DNA from: Glacieibacterium arshaanense
GTDB lineage: Bacteria; Pseudomonadota; Alphaproteobacteria; Sphingomonadales; Sphingomonadaceae
DNA: 64,000 nucleotides
Direction: 5' to 3'
Assembly: GCF_004681125.1 (NCBI RefSeq)
Contig: NZ_SIHO01000003.1
Coordinates: 62,001 to 126,000, forward strand
The stretch's first letter is position 1. Each line of letters begins with the position of its first letter. Of this stretch, positions 1 to 8,339 are shown one piece after another. The translations under genes were made by a program, and so were the position numbers. The notes beneath the pieces are model-generated. The model did no database searches and had not been told where the DNA came from. It saw only the letters and a list, made by a program, of their open reading frames with translations.

Positions 1-1
1 C

Positions 2-1096
2 GGCCGCACGGCATTGCTGACCTCGGTCAAGCCGGTCTATGAACGTGTCATCGCCGCGATGAACGCGCAGGAACCCAAGGCCGGCACCATCGACGGCGTC
101 TGGCGCTTCAAAGACGGCGCCGCCTATTACAACGAGCGGCTGGCGAACTACACCACTACCGCGATCACCGCCGAACAGGTCCACCAGCTCGGCCTGCAGC
201 AGGTCGCGCGCATCCATGACGAAATGCGCGGCATCATGCGCGAAGTCGGTTTCAAGGGCGACTTGCCGGCGTTCTTCAAGGAAATGCGCGGCAATCCGAA
301 GTTCCTGCTGCCCGATACCGACGCCGGCCGCGCCGAATATCTCGCCACCGCCAACGCCGACATCCGCGAAGTCGAAGCCAAGCTGCCCAACTGGTTCGGC
401 ACGCTTCCCAAGGCAGCGCTCAAGGTCAAGGCGGTCGAAGCGTTCCGCGAAAAATCGGCAGGCAAGGCGTTCTACCAGTCGCCGTCGCAGGATGGCTCGC
501 GGCCCGGTACCTACTATGTCAACCTCTACAAGATGGGTGACATGCCGACGACCGAGATCGAGGCGCTGGCCTATCACGAGGGCATCCCCGGCCATCACCT
601 GCAGCTCGCCATCGCCACCGAATTGAAGGACATCCCGCCATTCCGCAAGTTCGGCGGTTACACCGCTTATTCGGAAGGCTGGGGGCTGTATTCGGAGAAG
701 CTGGCGAAGGACATGGGCCAGTACCGCAACCCGTATAGCGACTTCGGCCGCCTGCAGCTCGAACTGCACCGCGCGGTGCGCCTGGTTGTCGATAGCGGCA
801 TCCACTACAAGAAATGGAGCCGCGAGGACGCCGTCGCCTATGCGCTGGCGAATACCGCCGAGACGCCGGGCGCCATCCAGAAGGCAATGGAGCGCTACGT
901 CGTGTATCCCGGCCAGGCGACCGCCTATATGATCGGCCGTCTGAAGATTTCGGAACTGCGCGCGCGTGCCGAAAAGGCGCTTGGGGACAAGTTCGATATC
1001 AAGGCGTTCCACGATGTCGTGCTGACCAACGGCGCGGTGCCGCTCGACGTGCTTGAGGCCAATGTCGATGCGTGGATTGCGGCGAAGAAGGCCTGA
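2..1096 (+). CDS. DUF885 family putative metallopeptidase, 5' end missing
   Basis: The reading frame is open from the first bases of the window (G-R-T-A-L-L-T-S-V), so the true start lies upstream and the TTG at 14 is probably internal. About 364 residues are visible. The motif YHEGIPGHHLQ has the His/Glu-rich signature of DUF885 proteins, usually read as metal-dependent peptidases or hydrolases. The C-terminal part, with AYMIGRLKISELR and a terminal helical stretch around VPLDVLEANVDAWI, also fits the family and ends normally. Substrate and location cannot be told because any signal peptide lies outside the window. The gene is followed by a palindromic repeat and a strong terminator. Confidence 0.85.
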   Translation, partial: GRTALLTSVKPVYERVIAAMNAQEPKAGTIDGVWRFKDGAAYYNERLANYTTTAITAEQVHQLGLQQVARIHDEMRGIMREVGFKGDLPAFFKEMRGNPKFLLPDTDAGRAEYLATANADIREVEAKLPNWFGTLPKAALKVKAVEAFREKSAGKAFYQSPSQDGSRPGTYYVNLYKMGDMPTTEIEALAYHEGIPGHHLQLAIATELKDIPPFRKFGGYTAYSEGWGLYSEKLAKDMGQYRNPYSDFGRLQLELHRAVRLVVDSGIHYKKWSREDAVAYALANTAETPGAIQKAMERYVVYPGQATAYMIGRLKISELRARAEKALGDKFDIKAFHDVVLTNGAVPLDVLEANVDAWIAAKKA

Positions 1097-1109
1097 AGTC
1101 CGATAGAGC

Positions 1110-1244
1110 AAGAGCCTCCGGCGGGCAGGGACTTGTCCCTGCACCCGGTAGTTCGGCGCGGCGCCAGCACAACCGACGCCGCGATTGATGCGCCAACGCA
1201 AATTAATGGGTGCAGGGACAAGTCCCTGCCCGCCGGAGGCTCTT
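1110..1244. repeat. REPIN-like inverted repeat pair, copy A
   Basis: Two perfect 37-bp arms in inverted orientation (1110-1146 and 1208-1244) flank a 61-bp spacer. Each arm contains a smaller palindrome, GCAGGGACTTGTCCCTGC, next to a CCTCCGGCGGGC block. The same arm recurs six more times in the window. It lies 14 bp after the stop codon of the DUF885 gene. The layout is that of a REP doublet (REPIN) or small MITE; no coding capacity is seen. Confidence 0.9.
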
Positions 1245-1310
1245 CAAATTCGATTCACCTTGAATTCCCGGGATGCCGTGCAACCCCGTCGCGTCCGCCG
1301 CCGTTAACGC

Positions 1311-1411
1311 AGCGGGCATGACCCGCAGGGATCGTCAGGCGCGTGGCCACGCCGCCTCATCATCCGTCCTTTACGGCCCGGTCGCCTGCAGGCGCGCCGG
1401 GCCGTTTTTTT
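1311..1411 (+). ncRNA. candidate structured RNA or 3' UTR ending in terminator
   Basis: Three consecutive hairpins are visible: GCGGG-catga-CCCGC at 1312-1326, a second around the perfect palindrome CGTGGCCACG at 1342-1351, and a strong terminator hairpin ending in seven T at 1405-1411. There is no open frame with coding character. It could be a small RNA with its own promoter or the processed 3' end of the upstream transcript; I see no convincing promoter, so this stays tentative. Confidence 0.3.
1373..1411 (+). terminator. rho-independent terminator before suf operon
   Basis: The stem ACGGCCCGG (1373-1381) pairs with CCGGGCCGT (1397-1405), the loop holds a second palindrome GCCTGCAGGC, and the run of T at 1405-1411 follows directly. 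It separates upstream transcription from the suf promoter. Confidence 0.85.
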
Positions 1412-1433
1412 GGGGGTGCGACAGTCACTTTGC

Positions 1434-1462
1434 TTGACTTGCCCCCCATGCTCCCCACATAA
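1434..1462 (+). promoter_or_regulatory. predicted sigma-70 promoter of suf operon
   Basis: TTGACT at 1434-1439 matches the -35 consensus in five of six positions. A 17-bp spacer separates it from ACATAA at 1457-1462 as the -10 element. The predicted transcript would start near 1469, inside the palindrome described next, about 40 bases before sufR. Confidence 0.55.
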
Positions 1463-1465
1463 GCC

Positions 1466-1480
1466 GGACGAAATTAGTCC
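1466..1480. promoter_or_regulatory. IscR/SufR-like operator palindrome
   Basis: GGACGAAATTAGTCC is an imperfect inverted repeat (GGAC-n-AA-n-TT-n-GTCC, one mismatched pair plus the centre). It resembles the GACTnnnnnAGTC core of IscR type 1 sites. It overlaps the expected transcription start of the suf operon, the usual place for autorepression by an Rrf2-family regulator. The match is by eye. Confidence 0.45.
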
Positions 1481-1509
1481 TGTTTTGCTGCACACCCTGA
1501 AAGGTGCTG

Positions 1510-1949
1510 ATGATCCGGCTGACCAACCTTGCCGATTATGCGGTTGTCGTGATGACTGCGGCGGCCAAATCGCCCGAGCGCCGGCTGTCTGCGCCCGAGG
1601 TGGCGCTGGTGACGGGGATTCCGGTGCCGACGGTGGCGAAGCTGATGGGCACGCTGGCGCGCGCCGGGCTGCTGGCGGCGTCGCGCGGCGCCGGTGGTGG
1701 TTTTCAGTTCTGCCGGCCGGCGGCCGAGGTCAGCATCGCGGCGATTATCGAGGCGGTCGATGGCCCGATTGCACTGACGCAGTGCCAGCATCCCGCCGAT
1801 GGCGTCACCGCTAGCGATTGCAGCATCGGCAGTTCGTGCAGCGTCCGCGGCCATTGGGCGCCGATCAACCGCGCGGTGCGTGATGCGCTGGGCGCGGTGA
1901 CGCTCGCCGACCTGATCCAGCCGGTTGTCGCGCGTGAAAGTGTAACGGC

Positions 1950-1953
<4 letters not shown>
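1510..1953 (+). CDS. sufR: SUF system Rrf2-family iron-sulfur regulator (SufR/IscR-like)
   Basis: A 147-residue Rrf2-family winged-helix regulator, first gene of the suf operon. It begins [15 protein letters not shown], the typical Rrf2 start, and carries three cysteines at about positions 92, 104 and 110 in QCQHP, ASDCS and SSCSVRGHW, the region that binds the [2Fe-2S] cluster in IscR. By analogy it represses the operon when cluster-loaded and derepresses on iron or oxidative stress. I chose ATG 1510 because AAGG sits 5 bases before it; GTG 1504 is a possible alternative. Its stop overlaps the sufB start as ATGA. An operator-like palindrome lies in the leader. Confidence 0.9.
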
Positions 1954-3433
<1,480 letters not shown>

Positions 3434-3437
<4 letters not shown>

Positions 3438-3864
3438 AACGCAATCTGCTTGGCGCCGTCGCGCTCACCCTCGCACTTGCTGCCTGCGGCAAGCCGCCGC
3501 CGCGCGCCGATGTGCCCGGCCAGGACGCGCGCGCCGCGATGGACAAGGCCGCTGCAGTCTATGCCGAATGCGTCGACACCGCCGCGAACAGCATCGATCT
3601 CGCGCAGTTCAAATCGGGTGACATGCAGGCCGGCACCGCCGCCAGCCAGATCATCAAGGGTTGCGCCGATGCGCGCACCGCGCTGATCGCCAAGGTCTAT
3701 GACGTGCGTCGCATCGGCTATCCCAAGGAAGAAGAGCGCGTGTCGCATTCGGTCGCCGAACAATCGGTCGATGCCATCGAAGGCGAGCTGCGCGAACGCG
3801 CCGTCGTCGCGATTGTCAGCCGCCAGGTCGGCACCACCGCACCTACCGCCGAAAAGGCCAAGTA

Positions 3865-3865
<1 letters not shown>
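3434..3865 (+). CDS. predicted lipoprotein inserted between sufB and sufC
   Basis: A 143-residue protein of unknown function. The N-terminus is a lipoprotein signal: MKRN, a hydrophobic run, then the lipobox LAAC with the acceptor cysteine at residue 17, followed by a Gly-Lys-Pro-Pro stretch. The mature part is soluble, mostly helical, with cysteines in [11 protein letters not shown] and KGCADART that could form a disulfide in the periplasm. It is locked into the suf operon by overlaps with both sufB (ATGA) and sufC (TAATG). An envelope lipoprotein in a cytosolic cluster-assembly operon is unusual; a role in sensing or metal traffic would be speculation. Confidence 0.85.
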
Positions 3866-4601
<736 letters not shown>

Positions 4602-4605
<4 letters not shown>

Positions 4606-5429
4606 CCGCACTGCCCACCCGCAGGCAGGAAGACTGGCGCTACAGCGACCTTGAGGCGCTGCGCGAAGTCTGGCCGCAGGATATCGCGACGACTCGCGCG
4701 CTGAGCGTCGCGGCGGGAGAAAGCGCGCGGCTCGATGACACGCTGACCGGCAGCGACTGGCACAATGAAACGGTCACCATCGACCTCGGTGCCGGCGCGA
4801 CGCTTGACGGTATCATCGTCCAAGCGCGCGATAGCCTTGCGGTGACGACGCAGCACTACCGCATCAGCCTCGGCGCCGGCGCGCGCTGCACGCTGCATGT
4901 GCTCGCCACCGGCAGCCGCTTCGGGCGCATAGCCATCGACGTCGAAATGGGCGAGGCCAGCGACTTCAACCTCGGCGGCGTGATGATCGGCGGCGGCGCA
5001 CAGACGCTCGAAATCGTCACGCATGTCGTGCACGCCCAGCCGCGCGCCACCAGCCGCCAGGTCGTGCGCAGCGTCGCGGGTGACACCGCGACGACCAGCT
5101 ATCTCGGCAAGGTCGGCGTCGCGCGCAGCGCGCAAAAAACCGACTCGGCGCAGTCGGCGAAGGCGCTGCTGCTGACGCGCACCGCAACCGCGAATCTCAA
5201 GCCCGAGCTCGAAATTTTCGCCGATGACGTCAAATGCGCGCACGGCGCCAGCGTCGGCGCGCTCGATGCCAATGCGCTGTTCTATCTGCAAAGCCGCGGG
5301 CTCGATCCGGCGGCGGCGCGGGCGCTGCTGACGCGCTCGTTCCTCGCCGCCGCGTTCGCCGACCTCGACGACGAAGCCGCCGAGCGCCTGACCGATGCAG
5401 CGATTGCCGCGCTGGGGACCAACCAATGA
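4602..5429 (+). CDS. sufD: Fe-S cluster assembly protein SufD
   Basis: A 275-residue SufD-family protein, considerably shorter than the roughly 420-residue enterobacterial form. The conserved C-terminal core is present, including ADDVKCAHGASVGALD and a final helical bundle (YLQSRGLDPAAARALLTRSFLA, cited here only as a region). It starts at GTG 4602, overlapping the sufC stop (GTGA). SufD pairs with SufB and is needed for iron acquisition by the scaffold. The shorter N-terminal region appears genuine because the start is fixed by the overlap. Confidence 0.93.
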
Positions 5430-6634
5430 ACGCGCATCTTCCGCACGCCAGCCACCGCGCCGATTTCCCGGCGCTGGCCAATGACTGGGCCTATCTCGAC
5501 ACCGCCGCGACCGCGCAAAAACCGCAGGCGGTGATCGATGCGATCACCCGCGCTTACGGCGTCGATTATGCGACGGTGCACCGCGGCGTTTACGAACGCT
5601 CGGCGACGATGACGCAGAGCTTCGAAGCGGTGCGCGCCAAGGTCGCCGACTTCATCGGTGCGGCATCGGCGAACGAAATCGTCTTCACGCGCGGCGCTAC
5701 CGAATCGATCAACATGGTGGCGCAGGCGTTCGGCGGCATGCAGTTGAAGCGCGGCGACCATATCCTGCTGACCGCGCTCGAACATCACAGCAATATCGTG
5801 CCGTGGCAGATGCTGCGCGGCGCTCTGGGGCTGGGCATCGATGTCGCGCCGTTGACGCCTGACGGCAAGATCGACACCGACGCGCTGATCGCGATGATTG
5901 GCCCGCGCACCAAGCTGGTGTCGGTCGCGCATGTGTCGAACGTGCTCGGCAGCGTCGCCGACGTGCGCCGCATTGCCGATGCCGCGCACGCCGCGGGCGC
6001 CAAGCTGCTCGTCGATGGCTGCCAAGCGGTGCCGCGGCTCAAGGTCGATGTGGCGGCGCTCGATTGCGATTTCTACGTGTTTTCGGGGCACAAGCTCTAC
6101 GGCCCGACGGGCATCGGCGTGCTGTGGGCGCGGCCCGAGCTGCTGATGCGGATGCCGCCGACACAGGGTGGCGGCGCGATGATCGAAACCGTCACCTTCG
6201 AAGCGACGACCTATGCCAAGCCGCCGCAGCGCTTCGAGGCCGGCACGCCGCATATCGTCGGCGTCATCGGGCTCGGCGCGGCAATCGATTATGTGAACAG
6301 TATCGGGCTCGACACCATTGCGGCGCACGAAGCGCGGCTGGTCAAGGCGGCGCGTACGGCGCTCGCGGGGTTCGAGCGCGTGCAGCTTTACGGCCCCGAA
6401 GACAGCGCCGGCATCGTCAGCTTCAACGTCGCGGGCGTCCACCCGCACGACGTCGGCACCATCCTTGACGAAACCGGCGTCGCCGTCCGTGCCGGGCATC
6501 ATTGCGCGCAGCCGCTGATGGCACTGCTCGGCGTGCCCGCTACGGCGCGCGCCAGCTTCGGCATTTACAACAACGCGTCCGATATCGAACGGCTGGCTAT
6601 CGGTATCGCGCGCGTCATCAAGATCTTCGGCTAG
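5426..6634 (+). CDS. sufS: cysteine desulfurase SufS
   Basis: A 402-residue class V PLP-dependent desulfurase that supplies sulfur for cluster assembly. The PLP lysine is K223 in FSGHKLYGPTG and the persulfide-forming cysteine is C360 in RAGHHCAQPLM. The start at 5426 is set by the ATGA overlap with sufD; an upstream in-frame extension inside sufD is not needed. No sufE or sufU partner gene lies in this operon, so the sulfur acceptor must be encoded elsewhere. Confidence 0.96.
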   Translation: MNAHLPHASHRADFPALANDWAYLDTAATAQKPQAVIDAITRAYGVDYATVHRGVYERSATMTQSFEAVRAKVADFIGAASANEIVFTRGATESINMVAQAFGGMQLKRGDHILLTALEHHSNIVPWQMLRGALGLGIDVAPLTPDGKIDTDALIAMIGPRTKLVSVAHVSNVLGSVADVRRIADAAHAAGAKLLVDGCQAVPRLKVDVAALDCDFYVFSGHKLYGPTGIGVLWARPELLMRMPPTQGGGAMIETVTFEATTYAKPPQRFEAGTPHIVGVIGLGAAIDYVNSIGLDTIAAHEARLVKAARTALAGFERVQLYGPEDSAGIVSFNVAGVHPHDVGTILDETGVAVRAGHHCAQPLMALLGVPATARASFGIYNNASDIERLAIGIARVIKIFG

Positions 6635-6647
6635 CGGAGTAGACCAA

Positions 6648-7106
6648 GTGGCTGAACGCAAATTTGAAGTCGAGGAAGTCGAAAGCGCGCCCGAAGTGCC
6701 CAAGGCGCCGCCGGTCGGCAGCGCCGCCGTTGAGTCGCGCAAGCCGGATTTCCTCGAAGGCTTCATCCGCGAAAAGCCCGCAGCGACGCCCGCCGGCGAG
6801 CCCGGGGGCGACCTGTACGAAGCCGTAATCGACGCGTTGCGGTCGATCTACGACCCCGAAATTCCGGTCAACATCTATGACCTGGGGCTCATCTACAACG
6901 TCGAACTGGATGACGATCACGCGCTGGTGACGATGACGCTGACGACGCCGCACTGCCCGGTCGCCGAAACTATGCCCGGCGAAGTCGAACTGCGCGTCGG
7001 CAGCGTGCCGGGAATCGGTTCGGCCGAGGTCAATCTCGTCTGGGATCCGCCGTGGGATCCGGCGAAGATGAGCGACGAAGCCAAGTTAGAGATGGGAATG
7101 CTGTGA
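6648..7106 (+). CDS. sufT: SUF-associated DUF59/MIP18 protein SufT
   Basis: A 152-residue protein with a charged, low-complexity N-terminal third (about 60 residues) followed by a DUF59 (MIP18) domain. The domain shows the hallmark DPEIPVNIYDLGLIY and TTPHCPVAETMP, with the conserved cysteine. SufT-type proteins help mature or deliver Fe-S clusters to target proteins. The start is GTG 6648, 13 bases after sufS; the stop overlaps the sufA start (TGATG). Confidence 0.92.
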   Translation: MAERKFEVEEVESAPEVPKAPPVGSAAVESRKPDFLEGFIREKPAATPAGEPGGDLYEAVIDALRSIYDPEIPVNIYDLGLIYNVELDDDHALVTMTLTTPHCPVAETMPGEVELRVGSVPGIGSAEVNLVWDPPWDPAKMSDEAKLEMGML

Positions 7107-7474
7107 TGGAAACCGTCACCACCCCCCGCGTCCGTGCGCCGCGCCCGGCACCGATTACGGTCACTGAAAACGCTGCCAAGCGCATCGCCGACATCATCGC
7201 CAAGGCGCCCGAGCCGGCGGCCGGCGTGCGGCTGACGACACCCAAGCGCGGCTGTTCTGGACTGGCATATAGCCTCGCCTATGTGACGCAGCCCGCTGTC
7301 GGCGACGAACGCGTCGAAACGCCGGGCGGCACGCTGTTCATCGACGGCGGCTCGCTGATGTATCTGATCGGCAGCGTCATGGACTGGCAGGAAGACGACT
7401 TCACCGCCGGCTTCGTGTTCACCAATCCCAATGCCAAGGGCCAGTGCGGCTGCGGCGAAAGCTTCACCGTCTGA
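7106..7474 (+). CDS. sufA: A-type Fe-S carrier SufA
   Basis: A 122-residue HesB/IscA-family protein. The three cluster-ligand cysteines are in KRGCSGLAY and the C-terminal QCGCGESF. It accepts clusters from SufBCD and transfers them to apo-proteins. The ATG at 7106 overlaps the sufT stop, and a run of about 20 residues precedes the core domain. It is the last recognisable suf gene of the operon. Confidence 0.96.
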   Translation: METVTTPRVRAPRPAPITVTENAAKRIADIIAKAPEPAAGVRLTTPKRGCSGLAYSLAYVTQPAVGDERVETPGGTLFIDGGSLMYLIGSVMDWQEDDFTAGFVFTNPNAKGQCGCGESFTV

Positions 7475-7746
7475 CGATTCCCTGGCGCGCGGTGGCGGTG
7501 GCGCTGTTATGCCTGCCGCTCGGTAGTTGTCTTGTCGCGAGTGCGGTGACCACGGTCGTGCTGTTGCCGGTCAAGGTGGTCGGTGCCGGGATCGACGCGG
7601 TCGTCACCACTGATGCCGAAGCCGATCAAAAGCGCGGTCGCGAAGCACGCGAGGCCGAGGAAAAGGCCAAGAAGGCGCATGAGAAGCAGGCCAAGGCTGA
7701 CGCAAAAGCCGCCAAGGACGCGGCGAAGGCCAAGCCCGGGGGCTAG
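7444..7746 (+). CDS. small predicted lipoprotein with charged helical tail
   Basis: Up to 100 residues. A basic N-region (MRLRRKLHR) leads to a hydrophobic run and a lipobox LGSC with the acceptor cysteine near residue 29, then a second hydrophobic patch (TTVVLLPVKVVGAG) and a Lys/Glu/Ala-rich coiled-coil tail from about residue 58. The ATG start overlaps sufA by 31 bases; CTG 7471 or GTG 7492 are alternatives, but only longer forms keep positive charges before the signal. It is a second envelope protein at the end of the suf operon, function unknown. Confidence 0.65.
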   Translation: MRLRRKLHRLTIPWRAVAVALLCLPLGSCLVASAVTTVVLLPVKVVGAGIDAVVTTDAEADQKRGREAREAEEKAKKAHEKQAKADAKAAKDAAKAKPGG

Positions 7747-8273
7747 CTGCCCGGCCCCAGCGCCGGATCGAGATCACGCGGGCGCACGAACGCACTGAGC
7801 TTCGCGCAGCCGTCATCGAGATCGGTCCAGCGTTCGACATTGCAATCGAGCACCGCCACCGTCGCGGTCGGGTATTTGACTTCGGCTTCGGCCCGCAGCG
7901 CGTCATCGTCGCCCGCCAGTAGCAGCACCAGATCTTCAAGTCCGGGGTTGTGGCCCACCATCAGCAGCCGCTCCACCTTGTCATCGGCAGCCTGCACGAC
8001 TTCGAGCAAGGTCGCCGCCGACGCCAGATAGATGCGCGGTTCGAAACGTGGCTCGAGCCCGAAACCGATGCCGCGCTCGAACGCCTCGATGGTTTCACGG
8101 ACGCGCTGGGCCGGTGACGCAACGACCGCGTCGAAATTTACCGCTTCATCGGCGAACCATTGCCCGATGCGCATCGCGGCGCGCTGGCCGCGCCGGCTGA
8201 GCTGCCGGTCGAAATCGCGTTCGACCGGATCATCGCCCGATTTGGCGTGACGCAACAGGATCAGTCTCTTCAC
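7743..8273 (-). CDS. SixA-like histidine phosphatase
   Basis: A protein of about 176 residues of the histidine phosphatase superfamily. The catalytic motif LILLRHAKSG is at the N-terminus and the second histidine is in MVGHNPGLEDL. SixA-type enzymes remove phosphate from phosphohistidine on signalling proteins; others act on small molecules. I chose GTG 8273 because the phosphatase fold begins directly after it (VKRLILLRH); an ATG 33 bases upstream would add a non-conserved extension. It runs toward the suf operon and overlaps the lipoprotein stop by four bases. Confidence 0.85.
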   Translation of the reverse strand: MKRLILLRHAKSGDDPVERDFDRQLSRRGQRAAMRIGQWFADEAVNFDAVVASPAQRVRETIEAFERGIGFGLEPRFEPRIYLASAATLLEVVQAADDKVERLLMVGHNPGLEDLVLLLAGDDDALRAEAEVKYPTATVAVLDCNVERWTDLDDGCAKLSAFVRPRDLDPALGPGS

Positions 8274-8339
8274 GCAGCCGTTCTTCCCCACTCCGGGCCC
8301 CATCATGTAGCAGCGTTACGGCGCTGTAAAAGCGTGATG

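Noticed and set aside
1208-1244. The right arm of repeat copy A as a terminator of the DUF885 gene
   Set aside because: The arms form stable hairpins but lack a following T run; the real terminator is at 1373-1411.
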